From a virus, in IMG/VR virus record IMGVR_UViG_3300042889_000966, positions 1-37,709 of that record: 37,709 nt of DNA, one strand, 5' to 3'. The notes beneath the pieces were generated by a model. It did not search any database. It worked only from the letters and a program-made list of their open reading frames with translations, and was not told the origin of the DNA. Position numbers and translations under genes: made by a program. Shown one piece after another: positions 18,733 through 27,246 of this stretch. How positions within the stretch are numbered: the stretch's first letter is position 1; every line of letters begins with the position of its first letter.

Positions 18733-21700
18733 TTATTCGTATTTGCCGGATTTAGCCTGTTCTAAATTAGATTTTGCTGCCGAAACTTCAGCTTGTCGGC
18801 GTGCGCGAGCAACATCTAGATTTGTTTGTTGTTCTGCATTAAGATTTTGGAATTCAGGATCAGTTCTAACTTTATTTTCAAATCTGGCTAGTTCCTTTTC
18901 AGCAAATGTAACATTATTTTGAGCTCTTTCTACAGAGGCTTGAGTATAATTACCGTCAAATGTTCTTGTTATTGGGTTCCCACTGACATTGTCAATTTGA
19001 GTAATTTGTATAGTTTGTTTGTTGTCAACCGCAGTAACAGCTCTGTTAAATTGGTCAGTGCCAGGTTCCGCCGGTATTACTAACCCTTTATATTTGTAAT
19101 TACCACTCGCTGGATCTTGGGTAACACCATCTGGTAATCGGACTGGCGGAGATGTGTTTTCAGCTGGGCCCGGTGGAACTGATTGGGGTTCAGTCGTAAC
19201 ACTGATTGGTTCTTCTGCGGCTAGGGCACGTGTTTCAGCTAGTTCTTGTTCTTCTTTGGTCCTAAGAGATGGATCTGCGCCATCAGGTCCAACCTGTGAC
19301 TGTGCTGGCTGTGCTGCCCCTTCCGCTTCCAAAGTTGTACTATTTGCCGTGCTTGCTATATCAGGATTTGACGTACCAAAGTCTGGGCCTAAATTATAGT
19401 TGTCTAATATTGCCCTTTGTCCAGGAACTGCGTTTCCCCTTTCACCGCTTTTCGGTGTTTCCTGTAAAGGTAATCTGATAAGATTTAACATCTGTGTAAA
19501 CTGTCCATTACGGAATTCGTTTTCGACACGCATTACTCTATACAGTCCAGAGAACAAACTGGTCTGTGTGGGACCTAGGATATCTTTATTTTTGAACTGC
19601 ATCATACCACTGTCTTCATCTATATCAACTGGGGTCCTGAATGTGAGATTAACATAGACTTCCCCACCATCCATCTTGAGACTGCCATCTGGAGTTAGGC
19701 GCGGGTCGGCATTTACCAGATGTTCTTTAAATTCTGCAAGTTCTCTGGGGGTCCAAAATATATCATCTTGTTTAATAAAACTTGGATCTCCTATTATCTT
19801 AAGGTGAACATGTAACATATCTGCTTGACTTAGTGTCAGCAGGCTAGCTTCAAGATCGGACACAGCTATCTGTGTGGGAGTGATCGCGCCCCCACCGGTA
19901 ATCGTCCTAGTATCTGCCACCTGTGGTTTCATGACCATGGGCATGATGGCATTTGGGTCTTGCACACTACCTATCTGAACACCTTTAGGATTTCCATCTT
20001 GTTCTGCTAGACTAGGATCGGGCGGTTGTGCAAGTTTTGCCGCAGCGGACCTGTATGTGGTTAGGGCAGTATAATAAAGGGCATTAAATTGTATGTCTAG
20101 ATCTAAGATATCATTATTTTTTCCACTATAGATATATTCGTAGGATTTAACCGGTGGTTTTTGTCGTCCAGCAACGCCTCCTGGGCCAAGAGGAATTTTT
20201 AAATTGCGCACTTCATATTTTTGAATATTATATGTGATTTCTCTGGAGAATATCTTCCTAATCCTATCAAATGGTCCCAATTTTATCTCTGGCACTACTT
20301 TAAACCATTTCAATGGTGAGTTTTTCTTCTCTGCCAGCTTGTCAATATAATCCTGTTTATCTACAAAGTCCTCTGGTATGACTATCTGTTCAGTCACGTA
20401 TTCGCTGTTGCGTATAACCCAAGATATGACCTGATCTATATAAGTACCTGGATTGATAGTGAATAATCTACTATCTAGGCTGTATGAGCTGTGATCACTT
20501 CCAATATCACCTTTTCTTGTATTGTTATCCTTGGTCAACCCAGAACCGCTGTTGATGATTACCATCCCTGCGTTTTTGGGTGTTGAAAAAGAGCCCTCTA
20601 CAAACTTTTTCAGCGCAATGTCTGGATCAATATTGAAAAAATATTTGTCTGCATATTCTATCTTACCATCTATGACCAAGGCCTTTTGATGATTATTCAG
20701 AGCAGTACCAAAACTAGTAGCAAATAAACCAAGTTGTCTCCTGGTTTGTGTGCTGAGCAGGCTCTGATTTATATTACTAAGCGGTTGGAACACACCATCA
20801 GGAGTTGTTATACCTTTTTCTCTCTGACCTGTCGTATTCGTGGTATCACCTTGGACTACATCGCTTTGGAAAAATTGTGCTACCGTCTTGGCTTCAACCT
20901 CAACAATATTTGGAACACTTAAAGTTGTAAGATCAAAAGCACTGTGGTTGTATGGTGTACCCATTATCGAATATTCGGCACCTCTGTTGGTAATTTTGAC
21001 ATCCAACTTGAGTATTCTTATGGGTATGCGCTTGGTAGTGTCGGGGATTACACCAGTTATCTGTCCTGAGTCGTCCATACCAAAAAAGTCAATCTGCAGC
21101 AGATAAGGCATGTCCAGATAGTTGGAAACCTCTAAACTATTGGCGAGATTAATGATACGATCTATTAGAGTGAATCCATAAGGTTCGATCAGGGTAAAAT
21201 TGTATTTTATAGCATTAGTGCTCCTTGATTCTGCATTCAACCCTACCACTGTGTCTAATTTAAATCCATCAAAATAAAAATCTTCTTTGAAATATGGACT
21301 GCGGATGAACTGCGTAGGGCCTGGAATATTATTGTATCTACCAGCACTGGCTATCAATACTCTATTTGGTTTATATTCCCCTTTTTCTTGTATAAGATTA
21401 TATTCGATTTCTGTCAATAGGGACAAGCTCAGTCCATAGGTATAGCTGGCATAACTGTGTAGGACATTAGGCAATACTTCGTTTATATTTACTTGATCTG
21501 GATATATCCTGGGCGCGGTGGTCTCTATTGTGGGAGTAGTTAAAATTATTGGATTCGGTGGTAAGGTAAAATCCAGCTCCATTGGTGGTTCGACCTTGCC
21601 TTTAAGCGAGGTTGGAAAGTTTTGTATACCATTGTTTTCAAGAAAGTTAACTCCGCGGGTGGATAATGCACTGGAGCCACCAGCAATCACGGCAGGTGAG

Positions 21701-21756
21701 GTAGTATTTTCAATATCTCGCTGTGCAGTATCTTGAGTTTCTGGTTGTGTTGCCAT
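18733..21756 (-). CDS. Putative baseplate hub protein
   Basis: This 1007-residue structural protein lies between a gp53-like and a gp5-like gene, where a gp27-type hub or its functional equivalent would fit. I do not recognise a named family with certainty. Visible segments are a low-complexity N-terminus; YASYTYGLSLSLLTEIEYN near residue 105; IEPYGFTLIDRIINLAN followed by MPYLLQIDFFG near residues 190-230; a middle region with many aromatic strand-like stretches; and a Pro/Ser/Glu-rich linker from about 790. The last 60 residues form a charged helix likely to be a coiled coil. Residues 35-51 carry GVNFLENNGIQNFPTSL, echoed in the neighbouring tube protein. No clear Shine-Dalgarno precedes ATG 21756, which follows the gp53 stop by 3 bases. 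Confidence 0.6.
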   Translation of the reverse strand: MATQPETQDTAQRDIENTTSPAVIAGGSSALSTRGVNFLENNGIQNFPTSLKGKVEPPMELDFTLPPNPIILTTPTIETTAPRIYPDQVNINEVLPNVLHSYASYTYGLSLSLLTEIEYNLIQEKGEYKPNRVLIASAGRYNNIPGPTQFIRSPYFKEDFYFDGFKLDTVVGLNAESRSTNAIKYNFTLIEPYGFTLIDRIINLANSLEVSNYLDMPYLLQIDFFGMDDSGQITGVIPDTTKRIPIRILKLDVKITNRGAEYSIMGTPYNHSAFDLTTLSVPNIVEVEAKTVAQFFQSDVVQGDTTNTTGQREKGITTPDGVFQPLSNINQSLLSTQTRRQLGLFATSFGTALNNHQKALVIDGKIEYADKYFFNIDPDIALKKFVEGSFSTPKNAGMVIINSGSGLTKDNNTRKGDIGSDHSSYSLDSRLFTINPGTYIDQVISWVIRNSEYVTEQIVIPEDFVDKQDYIDKLAEKKNSPLKWFKVVPEIKLGPFDRIRKIFSREITYNIQKYEVRNLKIPLGPGGVAGRQKPPVKSYEYIYSGKNNDILDLDIQFNALYYTALTTYRSAAAKLAQPPDPSLAEQDGNPKGVQIGSVQDPNAIMPMVMKPQVADTRTITGGGAITPTQIAVSDLEASLLTLSQADMLHVHLKIIGDPSFIKQDDIFWTPRELAEFKEHLVNADPRLTPDGSLKMDGGEVYVNLTFRTPVDIDEDSGMMQFKNKDILGPTQTSLFSGLYRVMRVENEFRNGQFTQMLNLIRLPLQETPKSGERGNAVPGQRAILDNYNLGPDFGTSNPDIASTANSTTLEAEGAAQPAQSQVGPDGADPSLRTKEEQELAETRALAAEEPISVTTEPQSVPPGPAENTSPPVRLPDGVTQDPASGNYKYKGLVIPAEPGTDQFNRAVTAVDNKQTIQITQIDNVSGNPITRTFDGNYTQASVERAQNNVTFAEKELARFENKVRTDPEFQNLNAEQQTNLDVARARRQAEVSAAKSNLEQAKSGKYE

Positions 21757-21759
21757 TGC

Positions 21760-22062
21760 TTATAAACCCAACGCGGCGGTTAGGGTGTCCTTGTTTGGGA
21801 TAAAGATTGTGGCACCTGGAAGAAAATCATAGACGGGATCCTGTAGGACATTGGGATTGCGCACCGAGAACACCCACCAAAGTGCAGTATCACCATACAG
21901 GTCAAATGCTAACAGATCAGGGCGATGTTCATAGATATTGTCTATGCGATAAGCTGTATCACTGGGATCGTATGGAATCACGGGTATGTTTGCCACATCT
22001 AAGAAAAAAGCAAAGGTTTCAGTGTTGGCGTATGGGCTGGTCTTGCTGTAGTTCACTGCCAT
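21760..22062 (-). CDS. gp53: Baseplate wedge protein, gp53-like, short form
   Basis: This 100-residue protein contains RPDLLAFDLYGDTALWWVF and RNPNVLQDPVYDFLPGATIFIP, the pattern of the N-terminal part of gp53-type wedge proteins in marine T4-like phages; the last part is LysM-like. T4 gp53 is about twice as long, so only the core is present. gp53 bridges wedges during baseplate assembly. The ATG overlaps the preceding stop by one base (TAATG), and a strong GGAGGA lies inside the end of the upstream gene, suggesting translational coupling. Confidence 0.8.
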   Translation of the reverse strand: MAVNYSKTSPYANTETFAFFLDVANIPVIPYDPSDTAYRIDNIYEHRPDLLAFDLYGDTALWWVFSVRNPNVLQDPVYDFLPGATIFIPNKDTLTAALGL

Positions 22063-23060
22063 TATAGAAATCCTCCATAACCTGTCTTCTTATCACCGAT
22101 AAGTTTGCCCTGTGCGAAATCATTGAGATTAAATCTATCGTGTAGATTTCTCCTGCTGTACACAGGTCGTAAGGTCACTGACACTGAGCTGGCTGTGGGC
22201 ACACGTGTGGTTGATACTATGCTGCTAAATTTCTGTGTAGTGGCTGTTGGTCCTTTGTTGCTTCTCAGCAAACTAGGTGTATTTTCAATGCCTTTGTTAT
22301 CAAGGAAACTGACTCCACCGTTGGGATTATCAGGAGCTGTTACTGTTACGTCTTCCAATGTAGTCTGCGTGATAGGCACCTGTAGATAGTCTACATCATT
22401 GGACAGAGTATGGGTAAAATTGGTGATCACGCAGGGCACATGTGGGAAATAGTGGCTGCCATAACCATCTAAGAACAAGATAGGAGGTGGGTTACCTACA
22501 TTAGTACCTTGGCCAAAGAACATTTTAGTTGATGCTCTAAGGAAATATATAGCTGCCATCAGATATTGGCCTTCTTCTACGCTCTGTACCGTGAATTCAC
22601 CAGTAACAGTGATGTCATTCACATCTGAGTTGTTGTAGAAGTGCGCGGAATAATTACTATGTGTAAGCACGGCAGTTGAATAGTTGGCCACATGACTGAC
22701 TGTGATGCTAGGCGTATATGGCCAGATGACTCCATTTGTTTCAACCAAGGGAGCCATGATAGAATTTTGGGTGGATGTGTCTTTATAAAATATGGTAGCA
22801 CTATCAGCTAAACTTAATCTAACACGCCAATCATCTTCACCAGCCGCACTAGCGCCGCCACCAGCACCACCAGCAAACCCTATGTTAGTTAAGGCCTTAG
22901 CGAATCCACCTTTACCACCTATGTTCAACCCTGATATGGCCCTGCGTGCATTTGCAGGATTTAATAGGTCAAATGCAGTGCCACTGCTCTTAGGTACCGT
23001 AAGACCTTGGGCGCCACTGGAAATGGATTTAGCTATGCTGGAAAAATCTGGTAAGGCCAT
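22062..23060 (-). CDS. Baseplate tail-tube cap or initiator protein (gp48/gp54-like)
   Basis: This 332-residue protein is the first gene of the leftward operon. Its length is close to T4 gp54 (about 320) and gp48 (about 364). The central part has tail-tube-like features: a strand pair DWRVRLSLADSATIFYK, then NGVIWPYTPSITVSHVANY, then PPPILFLDGYGSHYFPHVPC. The N-terminus is Gly/Ala-rich. Residues about 247-262 carry GVSFLDNKGIENTPSL, similar to a motif in the hub protein two genes downstream. I cannot choose between gp48 and gp54. A TATAAATA box (23093-23086) on the same strand lies 25 bases before ATG 23060, with AGAGG as the ribosome binding site. Confidence 0.75.
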   Translation of the reverse strand: MALPDFSSIAKSISSGAQGLTVPKSSGTAFDLLNPANARRAISGLNIGGKGGFAKALTNIGFAGGAGGGASAAGEDDWRVRLSLADSATIFYKDTSTQNSIMAPLVETNGVIWPYTPSITVSHVANYSTAVLTHSNYSAHFYNNSDVNDITVTGEFTVQSVEEGQYLMAAIYFLRASTKMFFGQGTNVGNPPPILFLDGYGSHYFPHVPCVITNFTHTLSNDVDYLQVPITQTTLEDVTVTAPDNPNGGVSFLDNKGIENTPSLLRSNKGPTATTQKFSSIVSTTRVPTASSVSVTLRPVYSRRNLHDRFNLNDFAQGKLIGDKKTGYGGFL

Positions 23061-23062
23061 AA

Positions 23063-23070
23063 TATAAATA
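23063..23070 (+). promoter_or_regulatory. Late promoter box TATAAATA (rightward)
   Basis: This is a perfect match to the T4 late promoter consensus, pointing toward the gp55-like gene at 23132. It lies 16 bases to the left of a leftward TATAAATA box, so the two start sites overlap. With the adjacent base the two boxes form a 9-bp inverted repeat (23063-23071 and 23085-23093). Confidence 0.55.
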
Positions 23071-23074
23071 CCTC

Positions 23075-23104
23075 TTGCTTTTATGTATTTATAGGTTGTA
23101 TAAT
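23075..23104 (+). promoter_or_regulatory. Possible sigma-70-type promoter for the gp55-like gene
   Basis: A perfect -10 TATAAT (23099-23104) is preceded at 18 bases by TTGCTT (23075-23080), a partial -35. This would let the sigma factor be made before late transcription begins. The -35 is weak, so the call rests mainly on the -10. Confidence 0.4.
23086..23093 (-). promoter_or_regulatory. Late promoter box TATAAATA (leftward, baseplate operon)
   Basis: This is a perfect T4-type late box on the minus strand. Predicted transcription starts near 23080, giving a leader of about 20 bases before ATG 23060 that includes AGAGG. It is the likely main late promoter of the baseplate operon. Confidence 0.65.
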
Positions 23105-23131
23105 AGTAGTAGTTTAAAAGGAAACGTAAAC

Positions 23132-24016
23132 ATGGCTAGAAAGGTAAATTATCTAAACAATAAAGATATTCTTAAAGAAATCGCAAAAAGTAAGCTAACT
23201 TACTGTAGTTTCGTCAGCGACGAAGTAAAAAGTTATGATGCAATCATCTATGGCGTTGACAAGATCACTAAGAAGGCTGTGCAAGAAGCACGTAAAGCTC
23301 GTGCAGAACGGCTAGCTAAAGAAGCACAAGAAGCAGAACTATTATTAGGTAATAAACGTAAATTAGATGAATTCCTAATCCCAACTAAAGATATTCCCGT
23401 AACAGATGTGGTGTTCCGTGTCATGACCTGGGAACACGTACCAATCGACGATGTTAAACAGAAAAAAGCCGATGCCAAAGCACAAGAAGAATATGATTCC
23501 GATGAAGATAATTTTGAAACTGAGTATGACGAACCCATGGTAGTCAAGGGCGCGACCAAGTATACCAAGGTTAACTTTCCGCCATTCCAACACTATTGTG
23601 TAACTGAAGAATTAACTCCTGTGTGTGTGGGCAAAAGCCATTGGAAAGGTGATTTAGAAAAAGGTAAATTTAGCAAAGATCACGGTACGATGACTGCTAA
23701 ACTGGCCCACATGTTTATTAAACTATGTGAACGCTACGCTACTCGTAGTAACTGGCGTGGGTATACCTACAACGATGAGATGCGTAGCCAAGCATTATTA
23801 CAATTATCACAGATCGGTCTACAGTTTGATGAAGCAAAAAGTCAAAATCCATTTGCCTACTATACTGCGGCTATTACCAACAGCTTCACTCGTGTACTTA
23901 ATATAGAAAAACGTAACCAAAATATCCGTGATGATATTTTAGAGATGAATAATTATTCACCAAGCTACACACGTCAAGGCGACTGGGGTGCTGGTGGCGG
24001 ACACTACGAAGAATAA
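23132..24016 (+). CDS. gp55: Late transcription sigma factor, gp55-like
   Basis: This 294-residue protein starts at ATG 23132, which has AAAAGGAAAC just upstream; reading further 5' gives a non-ATG start with no ribosome site. The C-terminal 120 residues match the gp55 pattern: LAHMFIKLCERYATRSNWRG, then MRSQALLQLSQIGLQFDEAK, NPFAYYTAAITNSFTRVLN and RNQNIRDDILE. gp55 is the small sigma factor that directs host RNA polymerase to TATAAATA late promoters, and such boxes occur in this window. T4 gp55 is about 185 residues. Here an N-terminal extension of about 170 residues is Lys/Glu-rich, with an acidic patch near DSDEDNFETEYDE. Such an extension may contact the polymerase or a clamp; this is inference. 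Confidence 0.8.
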   Translation: MARKVNYLNNKDILKEIAKSKLTYCSFVSDEVKSYDAIIYGVDKITKKAVQEARKARAERLAKEAQEAELLLGNKRKLDEFLIPTKDIPVTDVVFRVMTWEHVPIDDVKQKKADAKAQEEYDSDEDNFETEYDEPMVVKGATKYTKVNFPPFQHYCVTEELTPVCVGKSHWKGDLEKGKFSKDHGTMTAKLAHMFIKLCERYATRSNWRGYTYNDEMRSQALLQLSQIGLQFDEAKSQNPFAYYTAAITNSFTRVLNIEKRNQNIRDDILEMNNYSPSYTRQGDWGAGGGHYEE

Positions 24017-24031
24017 TTGGCAATATAAGAT

Positions 24032-24060
24032 TTGCACTTTACTCTTAACTTGCGTATAAT
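24032..24060 (+). promoter_or_regulatory. Sigma-70-type promoter of gp47, predicted leaderless
   Basis: TTGCAC (24032-24037), a 17-base spacer and a perfect TATAAT (24055-24060) lie directly before the gp47 ATG at 24067. The usual start point, 7 bases past the -10, is the A of the ATG. No Shine-Dalgarno is present, fitting a leaderless message. Confidence 0.55.
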
Positions 24061-24066
24061 ATAACT

Positions 24067-25083
24067 ATGGCTAATCTATTCAAGAAAGCAGCTGTTCTGA
24101 CTGACATCCATTTTGGATTAAAGTCTAACAGTAGTACACACAACGACGATTGTCTTAACTTTGTTAAATGGTTTATAGAAACCGCCAAGGCCGAGGGCTG
24201 TGATACCTGTTTTATGACAGGTGACTGGCATAACAATCGAGCGGCAATCAACATAGTCACACTGAATTATAGCCTCACTGCCCTAGAATTATTGGGCAAG
24301 GCTTTTGATCGTGTGTTCTTTATTCCGGGCAATCACGATTTATACTATAGAGATAAACGTGATATCCAATCAGCAGAGTGGGCTAGACATATTCCTAACA
24401 TTGAGATCATCAATGACTTTTATAAAGAAGGTGATGTGTCTATCGTTCCTTGGCTAGTCGGCGATGATCATAAGAAACTAGGTAAGATTTCAGCCAAGTA
24501 TATGTTTGGGCATTTGGAATTACCACACTTCTATATGAATGCCATGGTTGCTATGCCAGACACTGGTGAGATCAAAGAAGGCGCATTCAACGGTGTAGAA
24601 AAGGTATTCACTGGACACTTCCATAAACGTCAGACACGTGGCAATATTACCTATATGGGTAATTGTTTCCCGCATAATTATGCCGATGCTGGTGATGATG
24701 ATCGTGGTATGATGATCATTGAATGGGGACAGGAGCCTGTGTTCCGTACTTGGCCAGGACAGCCTAGATATCGTGTTTATAATTTAAGTGATGTACTTAA
24801 AACACCAGAAGCATTGCTATTACCAAGCATGCATTGTCGTGTTAATCTAGACATCGACATCAGTTACGAAGAAGCAACATTTATCAAAGAAACATTTGTT
24901 GGCACATATCAACTACGTGAATTAACATTATTACCAGTTAAGAATGCTGACATTGGCACAGATATCATGCTGGGCAATATTAAATTTGAAAGTATTGACA
25001 GCATTGTTACTAGTCAATTGACTAACATTGCCAGTGAACACTACGATCCAAATTTACTATTAGATATCTATAGGCATCTATAA
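24067..25083 (+). CDS. gp47: Recombination endonuclease subunit gp47 (Mre11-like)
   Basis: This 338-residue protein is almost the same length as T4 gp47 (339). Metallophosphoesterase motifs are in order: DIHFG (Asp13, His15), GDWHNN (from Gly52), GNHD (88-91), FGHLELP (from about 148) and GHFHKR (His184, His186). With gp46 it forms the nuclease/ATPase that resects DNA ends for recombination-dependent replication and helps degrade host DNA. It ends TAATG, overlapping the next gene by one base. In T4 genes 47 and 46 are almost adjacent; here four other genes lie between them. A promoter with no room for a leader precedes it. Confidence 0.93.
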   Translation: MANLFKKAAVLTDIHFGLKSNSSTHNDDCLNFVKWFIETAKAEGCDTCFMTGDWHNNRAAINIVTLNYSLTALELLGKAFDRVFFIPGNHDLYYRDKRDIQSAEWARHIPNIEIINDFYKEGDVSIVPWLVGDDHKKLGKISAKYMFGHLELPHFYMNAMVAMPDTGEIKEGAFNGVEKVFTGHFHKRQTRGNITYMGNCFPHNYADAGDDDRGMMIIEWGQEPVFRTWPGQPRYRVYNLSDVLKTPEALLLPSMHCRVNLDIDISYEEATFIKETFVGTYQLRELTLLPVKNADIGTDIMLGNIKFESIDSIVTSQLTNIASEHYDPNLLLDIYRHL

Positions 25084-25775
25084 TGCCGTTTTTATTTGTT
25101 GACTACGATCAAGGAGCTGGTGGAGAATATTTAAGTTACATTTTAAGTCAATCTCCGCAATGCCAATCTATTGACTATTTTAAAACTAGTACTGGCAGAT
25201 ACAAAGTCAGCGATATATTTGCACAAGAGTTTTTAAAACCTCACCCATGCCCTACTCTAAAGAAAGCACATAATACTCTATACGAAATAGTACCTACCCA
25301 TCGACAAACTTACTTAGGTGCAAGACTATTAAAAAATGTGAACAGTTTACGTATTAGTAATCCAACAAATGAATTGTGGGACTATATCAAACAACAACAA
25401 CTTTATAAAGTATTGTTAACAAGAGAGTCAACCATGCCTATGTTTATTGGTTTAGTTAAGATACTAAATCAAACTGCCTCTAATACGAATTTTTTAAATG
25501 AAATAGATCATAAAATGGATAATTTGTCCTTATTTTTAATTTCCAAAGGTATAAATCCTAGTAAGGAAAATAGAGATCAGAATATTAAAGAATTGTATAC
25601 ACAAGAAGAAGAGCCAGATTTTAATTATAACTTAGTGATTCCGTATGAAAAACTAATCAATGATCCGCAATGGGTTAAAGATGCTATTCAGACTGTATTT
25701 AAAATTGATGTAAATATTGATTTATTACAAGTATATAAGACTGATTTTGAAAATGCACAATATACCCCGTCTTGA
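25083..25775 (+). CDS. Putative sulfotransferase-like P-loop protein
   Basis: This 230-residue protein overlaps the gp47 stop by one base (TAATG), so it is probably translationally coupled. The N-terminus FLFVDYDQGAGGEYLSYIL resembles a strand, phosphate loop and helix of the sulfotransferase type. Near the end, VIPYEKLINDPQWVKDAIQT resembles the V-x-Y-E-x-L-x-x-D-P segment common in sulfotransferases. The middle is not recognisable, and a canonical PAPS-binding Arg/Ser motif is not obvious. If the family is right it would transfer sulfate from PAPS or bind a related nucleotide; the substrate is unknown. It is AT-richer than gp47. It could also be a diverged kinase-like protein. Confidence 0.45.
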   Translation: MPFLFVDYDQGAGGEYLSYILSQSPQCQSIDYFKTSTGRYKVSDIFAQEFLKPHPCPTLKKAHNTLYEIVPTHRQTYLGARLLKNVNSLRISNPTNELWDYIKQQQLYKVLLTRESTMPMFIGLVKILNQTASNTNFLNEIDHKMDNLSLFLISKGINPSKENRDQNIKELYTQEEEPDFNYNLVIPYEKLINDPQWVKDAIQTVFKIDVNIDLLQVYKTDFENAQYTPS

Positions 25776-26577
25776 TTTTATGATTGCCTACAGTTGTAAC
25801 CTAGCATGTAAAGGTTGCATAAGTCTGAGCGACTTTGATCGTGACGGAGTTGTATCTATAGAAGATATAGCTACATGGTGTGAGGAATGGCATACAATAC
25901 TGTCTCCAGAAGTTATTACATTATTTGGAGGAGAGCCCACCTTACACCCTAAACTACCAGAAATTTGTAAAATTGTGAGAGACCGCTGGCCTAATGCAAC
26001 AATACGTTTAATTACTAACGGATATTTATTGGATAATTTTTCCAGCAACATATGGTTTAATTATAGTCCATTTGAAATACAAGTTAGTATACATCGTTTA
26101 GATCACGAACATCTTATAAATGCAAAAATAAAAAATATTTTATTGCTATATAAAGACTGGCATGTAACTAAACACACCAACAACCACAAACAATTAGAAT
26201 GGTCTAGACCCGGATTCAAGATATATAAAAGTAAATTTGGCGAATTTATTGCTCCGTACCAGTTACAAAATGGTAGACCAATTGCCGCCCTGGGCGATCC
26301 TTATAGCGCACATGCCATCTGTGGATCTCCGGATACGCCTGTGCTGTATAAAAACAAACTATACAAATGTCCAGCAGTAGCCAATGTCATAGACTATACC
26401 AAAGAAAATTGGTTAGGATATCAACCTATGGCTAGCACTGATGATCTGACTACTTTTATAAGTTTAATTAATAAACCCGAATCAGTTTGTGCGCAATGTC
26501 CAGATCAAACTAAAGCAATAGTATTTAATCATCAGAATAAGGATACAGTCGTTGTCAGACAAAAAAATCTTAATTAG
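25753..26577 (+). CDS. Radical SAM protein
   Basis: This 274-residue protein starts at ATG 25753, inside the end of the previous gene (23-base overlap). Cys15, Cys19 and Cys22 in CNLACKGC form the CX3CX2C site for the 4Fe-4S cluster that cleaves S-adenosylmethionine. GGEPTLHP (from Gly59) is the SAM-binding GGE motif, and LITNGYLL is the usual next strand. The C-terminal third has further cysteines (CGSPDTP, YKCPAV, CAQCPDQ) that could bind an auxiliary cluster, as in SPASM or twitch proteins. The reaction and substrate cannot be read from the sequence. It is one of four radical SAM genes within about 9 kb. Confidence 0.85.
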   Translation: MHNIPRLDFMIAYSCNLACKGCISLSDFDRDGVVSIEDIATWCEEWHTILSPEVITLFGGEPTLHPKLPEICKIVRDRWPNATIRLITNGYLLDNFSSNIWFNYSPFEIQVSIHRLDHEHLINAKIKNILLLYKDWHVTKHTNNHKQLEWSRPGFKIYKSKFGEFIAPYQLQNGRPIAALGDPYSAHAICGSPDTPVLYKNKLYKCPAVANVIDYTKENWLGYQPMASTDDLTTFISLINKPESVCAQCPDQTKAIVFNHQNKDTVVVRQKNLN

Positions 26578-27226
26578 CGGATGTGGGATTTCGTGGAGCG
26601 GCCAAGAGCGCAAAACTTGGGTTAACATCTTTAAGGTAGCAGGATTGGATATCACTGATGTTGGTGGCCCTGCTGTTAGTAATCAGTGGATTTTAAATCG
26701 TGCCATCGAATATGTGCTATCTAATACCATAGATATTGTTATAATCCAGCTAACTTCTTTAGGTAAATTAGATGTAGAAATAAATCAATCAAGGTATGAT
26801 GAGCTTGTGTCTAATGATACTCTAAGAAATTTTACCATCGATGGAATTTGGCCTAGTAGTTGTAGTTTAGAGCATCAATCTAAACAGTTATGGGCGGAAT
26901 GGTTATACAGTCCTAGATTAGAATTACAGGATATACAAGTTAAATTAGAATTACTAAAATTTTATTGCCAAACAAAAGATATTACATTGTTAGTTCTGGA
27001 GGGATATGAAATATTGCCCGAACAAACCAATATTATATACAACGACTATATAGAATCTGATAATTACAAATTTCATGATCACACAGATAATAATGCAGTT
27101 CCGTGTTTAGAATATCAATTTACATTGGCTAAGAATATTTGCAGTCTTTTATCGTTGGATGTACTCGATAAGATTGAAAAAATTGAACAACAATACCGAC
27201 ATAAAAGGTCAACCAATGATTCTTAG
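26552..27226 (+). CDS. Hypothetical protein, possibly SGNH hydrolase-like
   Basis: This 224-residue protein probably starts at TTG 26552, which has AAGGAT about 8 bases upstream and overlaps the previous gene by 26 bases. The N-terminus KKILISGCGISWSG looks like the first strand and Ser-containing turn of SGNH/GDSL-type folds. A central strand DIVIIQLTSLGK and a late FHDHTDN segment could supply the other sites, but the full block set is not clear. If it is a hydrolase, it could act on an ester or sugar. It lies within the AT-rich cassette between gp47 and gp46. Function is otherwise unknown. Confidence 0.5.
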   Translation: MSDKKILISGCGISWSGQERKTWVNIFKVAGLDITDVGGPAVSNQWILNRAIEYVLSNTIDIVIIQLTSLGKLDVEINQSRYDELVSNDTLRNFTIDGIWPSSCSLEHQSKQLWAEWLYSPRLELQDIQVKLELLKFYCQTKDITLLVLEGYEILPEQTNIIYNDYIESDNYKFHDHTDNNAVPCLEYQFTLAKNICSLLSLDVLDKIEKIEQQYRHKRSTNDS

Positions 27227-27246
27227 TCAAATATAAAGTTAAAGTT

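Noticed and set aside
23075-23131. A longer N-terminus for the gp55-like protein from 23075
   Set aside because: It would need a non-ATG start with no ribosome site and would run through the promoter elements. ATG 23132 has AAAAGGAAAC in front.
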